64,000 nucleotides of DNA, taken from contig NZ_JAPWGL010000002.1 of NCBI RefSeq assembly GCF_027213645.1, positions 372,001 through 436,000 on the forward strand. The letters are read 5' to 3'. Below, one piece after another: positions 28,001-36,282 of this stretch; position 1 is the stretch's first letter; each line of letters begins with the position of its first letter. Position numbers and translations under genes: made by a program. The notes beneath the pieces were generated by a model. The model made no database searches. It was not told the DNA's origin and worked only from the letters and a program-made list of their open reading frames with translations. This DNA comes from Pedobacter rhodius (GTDB lineage: Bacteria; Bacteroidota; Bacteroidia; Sphingobacteriales; Sphingobacteriaceae).

Positions 28001-28318
28001 TGAAATTGAATAATTCCCGTCGTTATTGGTTACACCTAATACTTTTTTACTATTATCCGTTATGGTTATTCCAACCAAAGGTTGATTATCATCCTCATCA
28101 AGAACCGTCCCTTTAATTATTATATTTTGTGCAGGTTGCTGTGCTGATACTTTTTTTACATAAAAAGGTAAAGCTAAAAACAGTAACAATGAAATCTTAA
28201 TTAAACTGCGACAGGGAATAAAAATCTGATTTTGTTTTTGAAGATTATCAGGTATGCGATCCTTTAAAGGCCGCAAAAACTGAAATCTGGATTTCTGTTG
28301 GGTAGAAATTTCGTTCAT
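25007..28318 (-). CDS. SusC/RagA-family TonB-linked outer-membrane transporter
   Basis: An 1103-residue TonB-dependent receptor. A long N-terminal segment of about 38 residues precedes the hydrophobic signal (residues 40-59, ending VSAQ). A carboxypeptidase-regulatory-like domain follows (IKGTVLDEDDNQPLVGITI), then the plug domain (GKVAGLNLVRNSGPAASNKI and VTVLKGPGASALYGQRGANG), and a 22-strand barrel. It forms a pedal-bin importer with the SusD protein. It heads the six-gene locus; no ECF/anti-sigma or hybrid two-component regulator is adjacent. Confidence 0.94.
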   Translation of the reverse strand: MNEISTQQKSRFQFLRPLKDRIPDNLQKQNQIFIPCRSLIKISLLLFLALPFYVKKVSAQQPAQNIIIKGTVLDEDDNQPLVGITITDNSKKVLGVTNNDGNYSISVQRGTTVVFNLIGYTAIKRVFDKSENNITIRLKSSSSQLNDVVVTALGIKREEKSLGYATTKVDSSAFTNAVASNWTDALSGKVAGLNLVRNSGPAASNKIILRGENNLTGDNEALIVIDGVVASSSARRTAASSGGVYGTSGDIMPPDFGSALNDLNPDDIESVTVLKGPGASALYGQRGANGAIIITTKSGSKNSKKLNITFTSNSTWEQVSNSPDVQNQYGQGQFGVGYFSYGATEDGPSTNATSASWGAPFNQGGMYYQYDPVTKTRGLTRTPWVAYPNPVDAFFQTGFESSNSVSLDGTYRKVGMRFSASHGNNEWIVPNTGLERTSASFSANADVTKKLSVNFKAAYNNRHSDNLPATGYGNQSLMYWFMFAQPNVNTDWYRDYWAPGKVNTQFVNITTTNPESPYAISEQYLNKQRRNGVLSSLQANYKFTDELSLLVRGSIDYNHDVRETQRPWDAAGNKFAQGSYRVQDINSYEVNADFLLKYDKKISESFRMIANVGGSQMRNQYSKSELRADGLVVPGVYSLTNNASPLVSVPDTARYRINSFYAAISFSYKNYLYLDLTGRQDWSSTLATPFRTDNVGFFYPSASASFVLSDFWKLPSQISFFKLRASISQVGSGGTTPYRTAYNYSLASNGIYPDSAMTNPSVLPNPNLKPLKTTTIELGTELRLFKNRLNFDFAAYLGNTKNQILSRIVDRATGYNVAVFNVGKVENKGIELAVNGTPIQAGKFKWELTGTFTANRNKIVELADSSVVLRTGALGGGQIVANVGGSMGDLYGNGFLRSPDGQIVYDATTGNAKTSTGLVYLGNTMPKFRFSFGTTLTYGRFSVNGLFDAQLGAVAHSLTFSRMAALGKLNLTLPGRYNGVIGDGVVQNSNGTYRTNDVVATNLESFYTSLYGSDQAEGSVFRTDYLKFREANVTFAFGGIFLKKIGFTKLTIGAYGRNLFIWSPWPAFDPEFGTLSGTDIVQGFETGQLPATRTYGVRLVVGL

Positions 28319-28790
28319 AGTTTATTTATATCCGGTTAGTATTTTAGGAAACAGGATTAATTATTTTGATCCGGATGCCGGCAAAATAACTTCACCCACG
28401 TTAAATAACTATTAACTCATCGTTAAAATTAAGGAAGCAAAGCCCATAATCTTGCGATTTATTGTTTTTATATTATTTAATGTTTCGTTAAATAAAATTA
28501 ACAAAACAAATCGAAACTAAAAACAATTTATTAAAATCAAGAATCAGCGCGTAAATACAAGTTAAACTAAAGTGCAGATTGGTTTGAATTTTATGAAAAA
28601 AGAAGAAAAATCGTTTATAAAACTAAATTAATTAAACAATTTTGAGCGATAATTTTCTTTTTATAAAACAATACAAGGCGTAATAATTTTGTTACCCTAC
28701 CAAAAAAGGTGTAAAACATAAAAAAATAATACGAAATCAAGCTATTGTAACAATAACATTGAAATACAAAATCGAAAGATAAAGAAACCC
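28319..28790. other. AT-rich leader region of the SusC/SusD locus
   Basis: About 470 very AT-rich bases between susC and the sterol-desaturase-like gene, both on the minus strand. No gene, clear terminator or perfect promoter was found. The promoter of the SusC locus is expected here. Confidence 0.4.
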
Positions 28791-30014
28791 TTAATTAGTA
28801 GTTTTCTTATACTTTAGAACGTACTTATTATACAGACTGCTAAGCGAAAATGTTCTTTCCAGTATAATTAATAATACAACAGGGAAAATCAGGAATTTAA
28901 AAATATTAAAAGAATAAAAAATAAAGGCAAAAACAGATATCAATCTGAAACATTCTAAATAATAAATCCATTTTCTTTGTTCCAAAAGTGCGCCAATATT
29001 AATTAATGTAATCATTATAAATATTAAAATGGCTATGGCAATTAACGACGTTATGGATTCAAAAAATAGTGTCATAAATGTTAACAAGCCTACAATTAAA
29101 ATCATTTGAAAGTTAACATAGCCTCTGAATTTTATTTTCTTTTCCTTGCTTTTATGCTGCAGGTATTTCAATTCTAATTCAGGCCTGATGTTTTGATCCA
29201 TTAATGCCGGACTTCCAAAAACAGCTATCCATTTCGCCTTAAAGCCATCTGCCCTTTTATAAGCTTCTATAATTTCGAGGTAATAATGAAAATGTTGCCA
29301 AATGAAACTATAACTTTTGATAGGATGCGTTAAACCGTATTTTGGCGGCTCTTCTTCGGTTTGAAAGGTACCAAAAAGTTTATCCCAAAAAACAAATACG
29401 TCTCCATAATTCTTATCGAGATACTTTTCATCTGATGCATGGTGAACACCATGTAGCGACGGTGTAATAAAAACATGCTCCAGCCAGCCGATTTTGCCAA
29501 TAAGTTGCGTATGCGTAAAAAATGAATATGCCCCGTGAGCCAGCAGAATTACGATTATCATACCCGGATGGAAACCGATTAATGGTAAAATGCACCAGAA
29601 TACATTCCTAAAAACCGCCTGAATGGTTGTTATTCTGGCTGCTGCCGATAAATTAAATTCTTCACTTTGATGATGCACGATGTGGGCAGCCCATAGAAAA
29701 TTAATTTCATGTCCTAAGCGATGGTACCAGTACCAGACAAAATCCGTTGCTAAAAGTAAAAATAGCCATACATACCACTCATTTGGAATATCAAATAAGG
29801 CGTAGTGGTTATAAATCCAATTGTAAACCTGATAAAAGCTTGCTGCAATAAATAAATTTAATAGTCGCTCTGCAATACCTACACTAAAATTAGCTACAGT
29901 ACTTTCGTATTTAAATATGGAACTCTTTCTCTTTTGTCGGGCCAACCTGTACTCCATAAAAACAAAAAGGAAGAACGCAGGAATAGCAAATGCAAGGTAA
30001 TTTATATTGTTCAT
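28791..30014 (-). CDS. Membrane fatty-acid hydroxylase family protein, alkylglycerol monooxygenase-like
   Basis: A 407-residue integral membrane di-iron enzyme of the sterol desaturase/fatty acid hydroxylase superfamily. The histidine boxes are YHRLGHE, AAHIVHHQS and HGVHHASDE, and an additional FTHTQ lies between. The segment NYGDVFVFWDKLFGTFQ followed by YGLTHPI is typical of the alkylglycerol monooxygenase/TMEM195-like branch rather than carotene hydroxylases. At least three hydrophobic helices follow the catalytic part. Likely role is oxidation of an ether or other membrane lipid. Substrate uncertain. Confidence 0.82.
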   Translation of the reverse strand: MNNINYLAFAIPAFFLFVFMEYRLARQKRKSSIFKYESTVANFSVGIAERLLNLFIAASFYQVYNWIYNHYALFDIPNEWYVWLFLLLATDFVWYWYHRLGHEINFLWAAHIVHHQSEEFNLSAAARITTIQAVFRNVFWCILPLIGFHPGMIIVILLAHGAYSFFTHTQLIGKIGWLEHVFITPSLHGVHHASDEKYLDKNYGDVFVFWDKLFGTFQTEEEPPKYGLTHPIKSYSFIWQHFHYYLEIIEAYKRADGFKAKWIAVFGSPALMDQNIRPELELKYLQHKSKEKKIKFRGYVNFQMILIVGLLTFMTLFFESITSLIAIAILIFIMITLINIGALLEQRKWIYYLECFRLISVFAFIFYSFNIFKFLIFPVVLLIILERTFSLSSLYNKYVLKYKKTTN

Positions 30015-30172
30015 CGCAAATTTTTATTTCATAACGATACAAACTTAAAAATATTCTACAAATTACATAGACTTAGTAGTTTATTTATTTACACATAAAT
30101 TACTTCCAAATGCATTTAATATTTGTTGTTCTAATTTATTTGCAGAACTTCGATCTTACAAAAAGCATCATT

Positions 30173-30931
30173 ATGGCGACAAAAAAACAAGCTGAAAATA
30201 CCAATGTTTTATCCATAGATATTGGCGGTACGAGTATAAAGACGGTCTTATTAGATGAAAACGGCAATATGCTATCCGAGTATCTGAAATTAAAAACCCC
30301 TGATGGTGCTACACCAAAAGATATTCTTTCCGGTATTGTCGAACTTATTAAGCCGCTCCCAAATACATATAACAGAGTTTCAGTCGGTTTTCCAGGTTAT
30401 GTTAAAAATGGAATTGTTAAAACAGCCCCAAATCTTGCTAAAAACAAGTGGGAAGATATAGATTTAGGACAACGCATTGCAAATACCTTGGAAAAATCAG
30501 TAAGGTTGGTTAACGATGCCGACCAACAAGGGCTTGGCGTAGTTGAAGGTAAAGGTTTTGAAATTGTGTTTACTGTTGGTACCGGATTCGGTACAGCCTT
30601 ATTATTCGACGGCAATTTACTTCCTCACCTGGAACTTGCGCACTTTCCAATCAATAAAGAGGAGGATTATGACGATTATATCGGAAATAAAGCCTTTGAG
30701 AAAATCGGCGCTGAGCGGTGGAATAAACGCTTAAAAAAAGTTATCGAGATTTATAAAACCGTTTTTAATTATGACACCTTATACATCGGCGGAGGTAACT
30801 CAAAACAAATTGATTTTAAACTGGAAGATAACATCAGAGTAGTGTCGAACCGGGATGGAATTAAAGGTGGCGCAAAACTTTGGAAATTAGCTGATGGAAA
30901 TAACATTAACACATTAACACCAGAGAAATAG
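30173..30931 (+). CDS. ROK-family glucokinase, polyphosphate-glucokinase-like
   Basis: A cytosolic sugar kinase of 252 aa, starting at ATG 30173 (MATKKQ); the frame opens earlier at 30110. The phosphate-binding motif is SIDIGGTSIKTVLLD, the catalytic aspartate is in LVNDADQQGLGVVEG, and the ATP/polyP motif is TVGTGFGTALLFDG. The zinc-binding CxCGxxGC of ordinary ROK kinases is absent, as in actinobacterial polyphosphate glucokinases, and the C-terminus AERWNKRLKKVIEIY...YIGGGNSKQ matches those. It precedes gnd, zwf and pgl and would feed them glucose 6-phosphate. PolyP use rather than ATP is inference. Confidence 0.8.
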   Translation: MATKKQAENTNVLSIDIGGTSIKTVLLDENGNMLSEYLKLKTPDGATPKDILSGIVELIKPLPNTYNRVSVGFPGYVKNGIVKTAPNLAKNKWEDIDLGQRIANTLEKSVRLVNDADQQGLGVVEGKGFEIVFTVGTGFGTALLFDGNLLPHLELAHFPINKEEDYDDYIGNKAFEKIGAERWNKRLKKVIEIYKTVFNYDTLYIGGGNSKQIDFKLEDNIRVVSNRDGIKGGAKLWKLADGNNINTLTPEK

Positions 30932-31012
30932 GTTTATACATTTTTACGACATCATTAAATAAGAATATTAATTTGTAAAACCTAATTTTGAACATATATC
31001 AAAAAACAAAAA

Positions 31013-32428
31013 ATGGCAAGTAACGATTCAAAACAATATAGATTGGGCATGATAGGCCTGGGTACAATGGGCCGGAATCTTTTACTGAACATGGCCGACA
31101 AAGGCTTTTCGGTAACCGGATATGATAAAGATCATAAGATGATTGCAAAGCTGGAAGAAGAGGGTAAAAACCATAATCTTCAAGGCTTTGATAATATCGA
31201 AAATTTCATTAACAGTATAACAACACCAAGAACTCTGGTTTTATTAGTACCTGCAGGACCTATTGTAGATAGTGTTATTGCAGAATTAAAACCACTTTTA
31301 AGTAAAGGTGATATTATTATAGACAGCGGAAACTCACATTTTACTGATACCAACCGTAGGGTTGATGAACTGGAAAAAGATGGTTTACATTTTTTTGGAA
31401 TGGGCATTTCCGGTGGCGAAGAAGGCGCACGTTTTGGACCAAGCATGATGCCAGGTGGCGATAAGCAAGCTTATAATGTTGTAAAAGATATTTTCGATGC
31501 TATTGCGGCTAAAGTAAATAATGATCCCTGCGTAACCTATATTGGTCCCGGTGCTTCCGGCCACTTTGTTAAAATGGTGCATAATGGTATTGAATATGCA
31601 ATCATGGAACTTATAGCTGAAGTTTATGGAATTCTTAAAAATGGCTTGGGTTATGCTAACGATGATATTTATAAGGTGTTTAAAAAATGGAATGAAGGCC
31701 GGCTTCAATCTTTTTTGTTAGAAATTACGGCTGAGATTTTCGTTTTTAAGGATGGTGATACCGGAATTGATTTATTAGACCGGATAAAAGATGAAGCCCG
31801 TTCAAAAGGAACCGGAAAATGGACGTCAGAAGTTTCGATGGAACTGCAATTACCAATTCCAACCATTAACGAAGCGGTGTCTAACCGTGACTTATCAAAA
31901 TTCAAACAGTTAAGGGTAGCGCTTGAGGATGCATATGGTAAAAAGGATACCAAAATCGATGTTAATATTGAGGAACTGGAAGATGCTTTTTATTTTTCCA
32001 TGATTAGTGCTTACGCCCAAGGCATGCATTTGCTGGTGCAGGCTTCTAAAGAATATCAATACGATTTAAAATTGCATGAAATTGCTAAAATCTGGAGAGG
32101 TGGTTGCATTATAAGGGCTAAATTCTTAGAGGATATCTACCAGGCTTACGAAAAAAACAATAACCTTGAACATCTTTTTGGAGATGCAGGCATCAGGGAA
32201 ATTATAAAAAGCACATTAAACGGAACGCGTAAAACGGTTTCCGCATGTATAAATTCAGGCTTGGGTATTCCTGCTTTCGCTTCTACCCTAACCTATTTCG
32301 ATACCATAACAACTGGCCGTATGCCTTCAAACTTAATTCAGGCGCAAAGAGATTTCTTCGGCGCACATACATTTGAACGTATTGATCAGGAAGGCGTATT
32401 CCATGCCGACTGGAATAAATTATCCTAA
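31013..32428 (+). CDS. gnd: 6-phosphogluconate dehydrogenase, decarboxylating
   Basis: Oxidises 6-phosphogluconate to ribulose 5-phosphate and CO2 with NADP+. The 471 aa match the long family length. The Rossmann motif is MIGLGTMGRNLLLNMADKG, the substrate loop is GMGISGGEEGARFGPSMMPG, and the catalytic lysine is in GHFVKMVHNGIEYA near residue 185. It starts 81 bases after the kinase gene, with a TAATTTTG -7-like element at 30983-30990, so it may have an internal promoter. zwf follows after 24 bases. Confidence 0.95.
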   Translation: MASNDSKQYRLGMIGLGTMGRNLLLNMADKGFSVTGYDKDHKMIAKLEEEGKNHNLQGFDNIENFINSITTPRTLVLLVPAGPIVDSVIAELKPLLSKGDIIIDSGNSHFTDTNRRVDELEKDGLHFFGMGISGGEEGARFGPSMMPGGDKQAYNVVKDIFDAIAAKVNNDPCVTYIGPGASGHFVKMVHNGIEYAIMELIAEVYGILKNGLGYANDDIYKVFKKWNEGRLQSFLLEITAEIFVFKDGDTGIDLLDRIKDEARSKGTGKWTSEVSMELQLPIPTINEAVSNRDLSKFKQLRVALEDAYGKKDTKIDVNIEELEDAFYFSMISAYAQGMHLLVQASKEYQYDLKLHEIAKIWRGGCIIRAKFLEDIYQAYEKNNNLEHLFGDAGIREIIKSTLNGTRKTVSACINSGLGIPAFASTLTYFDTITTGRMPSNLIQAQRDFFGAHTFERIDQEGVFHADWNKLS

Positions 32429-32452
32429 AACACCGATTTTAAAAACAAAAAA

Positions 32453-33967
32453 ATGAAATCAAATACCGCATTAAATCCGACAATATTTGTAATATTTGGA
32501 GGTACAGGCGATTTAAATAAACGCAAACTCGCTCCCGCGCTTTACAACTTATTTATCGAAGGCTATATGCCTGCTAAATTCGCAGTTATCGGAACAGGGC
32601 GGACCGAATTTACAGATGATAGCTACAAAGCAGCCTTAGAAGATGCCGTAAACGAATTTTCCCGTTCAGGAAAAGTTAAAAAAGATAAATGGGAAGATTT
32701 TGGCAATACAATTCATTACTGCCCGACAGATTTTGCGCAGCCTAAAACATTCGAAAACCTAAAAGCCGCAGTAGATAAGTATCAAAAAGAATATGGCGCA
32801 AATACACAGGTGATTTTCTATCTGGCTGTGGCACCAAACTTCTTCCCGGTTATTGCAGAATGTTTACAAAAATACAAGTTAACGCAAAACGAAGACAACA
32901 GTCGTATCGTAATCGAGAAACCTTTTGGCCATGATCTGGAATCGGCCAAAGAATTGAATAAACTTTTAAGCACCATCTTTACCGAAAAACAAATCTACCG
33001 TATCGACCATTATTTGGGTAAAGAAACGGTTCAGAATATGATGGCTTTCCGTTTCGCAAACTCATTATTTGAACCCTTATGGAATCGATCGTACATCGAC
33101 CATGTTCAGATTTCAGTTACGGAGCAATTGGGCGTTCAAGACCGTGGAGGATATTATGAAGGTGCCGGTGCATTGAGAGACATGATTCAAAATCACCTGT
33201 TACAATTGCTTTGCTTAATCGGCATGGAAGCGCCTATCACTTTTGATGCAGATGAAATCAGAAACAGAAAAGTTGAGGTTTTAAAGGCCATGCGTCCTTT
33301 TTCTTCAGAAGATATCCGTTTTGGAACCGTTCGCGGACAATACAGTAAAGGCTGGGTTGAAGGTAAAGAAGTTCCTGGTTACCGCCAGGAAAAAGGTGTT
33401 GATGCACATTCCAATACAGAAACTTTCGCCGCTGTTAAATTCCATATCGATAACTGGAGATGGCAGGGCATTCCTTTTTATTTAAGGACCGGAAAGCGTT
33501 TAAACCAAACTTCATCGTTAATTACAATTCAGTTCAGAGATGTTCCTCACCAGATATTTTCATCTAATGTAACCGAAAACTGGGTGCAAAATAGATTGGT
33601 TATCAGCATACAGCCGGAAATGAGCATTCGTTTACAGGTACAGGCAAAAAGGCCTGGTTTGGACATGGTTTTAAATCCTGTTGATATGGTTTTTGATTAT
33701 AAAGGAACTTATGAAGGCGATACCCCGGAGGCTTATGAAACACTATTGCTCGATGCAATGATGGGCGACCAGACTTTATTTATGCGTGGCGATCAGGTTG
33801 AGGCTGCATGGGAGCTGGTTATGCCAATTTTAAATACTTGGGAAAGTAAAAAATCGATCAATTTCCCGAATTATCCGGCTGATAGCTGGGGACCTGAAGA
33901 AGCAGAGGCACTTATTGCAAGAGATGGTTTCCATTGGTTTAATCTGCCATTGAAAAATAAAGAATAA
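32453..33967 (+). CDS. zwf: Glucose-6-phosphate 1-dehydrogenase
   Basis: First step of the oxidative pentose phosphate pathway, 504 aa. The coenzyme motif is FGGTGDLNKRKLAPALYNL, the EKPFG motif is at about residue 157, and the active-site signature is RIDHYLGKETVQNM with the catalytic histidine. The order gnd-zwf-pgl is the usual Sphingobacteriales arrangement. A palindromic repeat separates it from pgl, which may affect relative expression. Confidence 0.96.
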   Translation: MKSNTALNPTIFVIFGGTGDLNKRKLAPALYNLFIEGYMPAKFAVIGTGRTEFTDDSYKAALEDAVNEFSRSGKVKKDKWEDFGNTIHYCPTDFAQPKTFENLKAAVDKYQKEYGANTQVIFYLAVAPNFFPVIAECLQKYKLTQNEDNSRIVIEKPFGHDLESAKELNKLLSTIFTEKQIYRIDHYLGKETVQNMMAFRFANSLFEPLWNRSYIDHVQISVTEQLGVQDRGGYYEGAGALRDMIQNHLLQLLCLIGMEAPITFDADEIRNRKVEVLKAMRPFSSEDIRFGTVRGQYSKGWVEGKEVPGYRQEKGVDAHSNTETFAAVKFHIDNWRWQGIPFYLRTGKRLNQTSSLITIQFRDVPHQIFSSNVTENWVQNRLVISIQPEMSIRLQVQAKRPGLDMVLNPVDMVFDYKGTYEGDTPEAYETLLLDAMMGDQTLFMRGDQVEAAWELVMPILNTWESKKSINFPNYPADSWGPEEAEALIARDGFHWFNLPLKNKE

Positions 33968-33976
33968 TAATCAACC

Positions 33977-34056
33977 CGTCATCCGATGACTATCGGATGC
34001 GAGGCACGAAGCAATCTATCCTGAAAAAAAGATTGATTCGTGCCTCGCAATGACGT
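33977..34056. repeat. Dispersed palindromic intergenic repeat, copy 2
   Basis: Arms GCGAGGCACGAAGCAATC (33999-34016) and GATTGATTCGTGCCTCGC (34031-34048) are inverted, and GTCAT/ATGAC flank them. An ATCCGAT-GAC-TATCGGAT core at 33981-33998 links it to the copy at 14951. The first arm recurs exactly at 55773-55790. Confidence 0.75.
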
Positions 34057-34070
34057 TATATATTAAAAAT

Positions 34071-34796
34071 ATGAACCTGCTCATTTACAAAACACTTGAA
34101 GAATTAAATCAGGATTTAGCTGATTATGTAATCAAAATTGCAGAAATGTCGATTGAGGAAAACGACCGTTTTAATTTTGTTTTAACCGGTGGTAATTCGC
34201 CAATGGAGTTATATAAAATTTTATCGATAGATTGCAAAGACAGAATTGATTGGGAAAAAGTTTACTTTTTCTTCGGTGATGAACGTAATGTGCCTGCAGA
34301 TGATGAAAACTACAATGGCTTAATGGCAAAGAAAAATTTCTTTGATAATTTAAATATTGCCGAAGATCATATTTTTTATGTTAATACAACATTAGCACCG
34401 GAAAAAGCCGCAATTGAATATAAAAAAGCAATCGATAAGCACTTTAACGGAAATGATATCGTTTTCGATTTAATTTTACTGGGCATGGGCGATGATGCGC
34501 ATACTGCTTCAATTTTTCCGCATACAAATTTGGTAAAAGCTGAAGAAGTGACTGTGGCTTCAGTGTTTGTAGAAAAATTAAACACCTACCGCATCAGCTT
34601 CACTGCACCATTGATTAATAAAGCTGAAAACATTGCTTTCCTTGCCTTTGGCGAGAATAAGGCCGCTGCTTTAAGTCACGTGATTGGTGATGAACAAAAA
34701 GATTTTGACACCTATCCTGCGCAGTTAATTAATCCGATTGATGGAAAACTAACCTGGTTTGTAGATGAAGCTGCAACAAAATTACTCGAAGATTAA
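34071..34796 (+). CDS. pgl: 6-phosphogluconolactonase
   Basis: Hydrolyses 6-phosphogluconolactone in the pentose phosphate pathway. The 241-residue DevB-type protein has VLTGGNSPMELYK for phosphate binding, FFGDERNVPADDENYNG, and LGMGDDAHTASIFPH. ATG 34071 is chosen because an upstream in-frame ATG at 34050 lies inside the palindromic repeat. It completes the glk-like-gnd-zwf-pgl operon. Confidence 0.93.
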   Translation: MNLLIYKTLEELNQDLADYVIKIAEMSIEENDRFNFVLTGGNSPMELYKILSIDCKDRIDWEKVYFFFGDERNVPADDENYNGLMAKKNFFDNLNIAEDHIFYVNTTLAPEKAAIEYKKAIDKHFNGNDIVFDLILLGMGDDAHTASIFPHTNLVKAEEVTVASVFVEKLNTYRISFTAPLINKAENIAFLAFGENKAAALSHVIGDEQKDFDTYPAQLINPIDGKLTWFVDEAATKLLED

Positions 34797-34805
34797 TTAA
34801 GGTAT

Positions 34806-35171
34806 ATGTCTGAAGAAAATGATTTATCAGGCTTTTTAAACGGAAAAACGGAATATACTATCGAGTTATTCCGTTTTTTTATTGATGAGTTCAGCAGGTT
34901 ATCTGATGTAAATATCCGTCCTTTAAAATCAATGATATCAATTGAAGGTAAACATAATTATGTTTACATCACACAATTAGGAAAAAATTTCATCCACGTT
35001 GTATTTCATTTTAACAAACCTTTCGAAGATAACTTATGTTTTAGCAAAATTGCGCAGGTTCCGGGTACTCATCAATATAACCATCACCTCCGAATTTATT
35101 ATAAAGATGATGTAAACGAAGAAGTTAAAAGTTTTATGAAAATGGCAATTTCAGGCATTAATAATGATTAA
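34806..35171 (+). CDS. Conserved hypothetical protein (DUF5655-like)
   Basis: A 121-residue soluble protein starting 9 bases after pgl, so it is probably the last gene of the operon. It has a mixed alpha/beta pattern: helices in TIELFRFFIDEFSRL, strands in YVYITQLGKNFIHVVFHF, and a closing helix EEVKSFMKMAISGI. The pattern resembles the DUF5655 family, of unknown function, that appears fused to or near restriction and nucleic-acid proteins. The match is by eye only. No catalytic residues are evident. Confidence 0.6.
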   Translation: MSEENDLSGFLNGKTEYTIELFRFFIDEFSRLSDVNIRPLKSMISIEGKHNYVYITQLGKNFIHVVFHFNKPFEDNLCFSKIAQVPGTHQYNHHLRIYYKDDVNEEVKSFMKMAISGINND

Positions 35172-35297
35172 TATAACTTTCATTAAATTAATAATACCAT
35201 AGCTATACCAACCGGAAAAAGGTCGTCTTTCCAGGAAGGCGTTTTAGCCGACAAATCAAATCTTTATTAGCTCGTCGTCTCCCTTTAAAAAGATTGC

Positions 35298-35314
35298 CTG
35301 CCTACAGTAGGCAG
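35298..35314. repeat. Short palindrome between convergent operons
   Basis: CTGCCTAC-A-GTAGGCAG lies in the 228-base gap between the converging pentose-phosphate and ppk1-ppx operons. With no T-run on either side it is more likely a repeat or weak bidirectional stop than a standard terminator. Confidence 0.4.
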
Positions 35315-35399
35315 TCTTCGCACCGGTACACAATTCAAGCTCGGTTCTCAAAGAAGATTAGTACGTAGTTATAAAATAACAATCAAACCTCAACAATGA

Positions 35400-36281
35400 T
35401 TAATCCAATTTTTCTTCGATTAAGAGCTTGATAATACCATCGGCCATACCCACCTTAGGCACATAAATCTGTTTAATCCCCGTCCATTTCATTAAGGTTA
35501 AATAAATCTCACAGGCAGGGATAATTACGTCAGCCCTATCCGGATTTAAACCTAAAACATGAATCCTTTCTTTTAAAGAATAACTTGTTAAACGATTATA
35601 CAGGGCATTCAATTTTTGTAACGACATGGGTGCGCCATCTTTTTCATCAGCCATGCGGAAAAGCTTGTTTATATTACCACCGGTTCCGATACCTGCAAGG
35701 TGTTTATGGGCCTTCGTATGTTCCTTTACCCAGTCTTTCATTTCCTCCCAGGTTTCTTCTTTATCCTGGTTATCGAGCATTCGTATGGTACCAATATTAA
35801 ATGATTTTGATGCTTCGGGTACGCCCTTTACAAAAACCGAAAGTTCTGTACTACCACCGCCAACATCTATATATAAGTAGGTTTTATTTTCATCTAAATC
35901 CTGCTCAATATGGTTGGCATAAATAATATTTGCTTCCCGCTGACCTTCAATAATTTCGAGTGTAAGCGAAGTTTCATCTTTGATAAGTTTAACAATTTCC
36001 TGCCCGTTTGAAGCTTCGCGCATGGCCGATGTTGCACATGCCAGATATTCGGTAACATGATAAACATCCATCAAGTTCTTAAAAGCAGTCATTGTTTTAA
36101 CCAAATCGCCGGCTTTTTTCGGCGATATATGCTGGTCTAAAAACGCATCATCGCCCAAACGCAAGGGCACACGAATCAGTGTGTTTTTTTTGTACTTATA
36201 TAAACCATCCTGTTTACTGATATCAGCGATGAGTAACCTAACCGCGTTCGAACCGATATCTATAGCTGCGTATCTTAACAT
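35400..36281 (-). CDS. ppx: Exopolyphosphatase (Ppx/GppA family, short form)
   Basis: Releases phosphate from polyphosphate ends, or hydrolyses pppGpp. The 293 aa cover only the two actin-like ATPase subdomains: AAIDIGSNAVRLLIADI at the start and YIDVGGGSTELSVF near residue 138, with GTGGNINKL further on. The HD-like C-terminal domain of E. coli Ppx is absent, as in other short bacterial forms. It starts 1 base after the stop of ppk1 and is translationally coupled to it. Confidence 0.9.
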   Translation of the reverse strand: MLRYAAIDIGSNAVRLLIADISKQDGLYKYKKNTLIRVPLRLGDDAFLDQHISPKKAGDLVKTMTAFKNLMDVYHVTEYLACATSAMREASNGQEIVKLIKDETSLTLEIIEGQREANIIYANHIEQDLDENKTYLYIDVGGGSTELSVFVKGVPEASKSFNIGTIRMLDNQDKEETWEEMKDWVKEHTKAHKHLAGIGTGGNINKLFRMADEKDGAPMSLQKLNALYNRLTSYSLKERIHVLGLNPDRADVIIPACEIYLTLMKWTGIKQIYVPKVGMADGIIKLLIEEKLD

Positions 36282-36282
36282 A

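Noticed and set aside
35172..35399. Minus-strand frame with KTPSWKDDLFPVG-like sequence as a small gene
   Set aside because: It overlaps palindromic repeat-like DNA, has no start codon and the protein-like part is too short.
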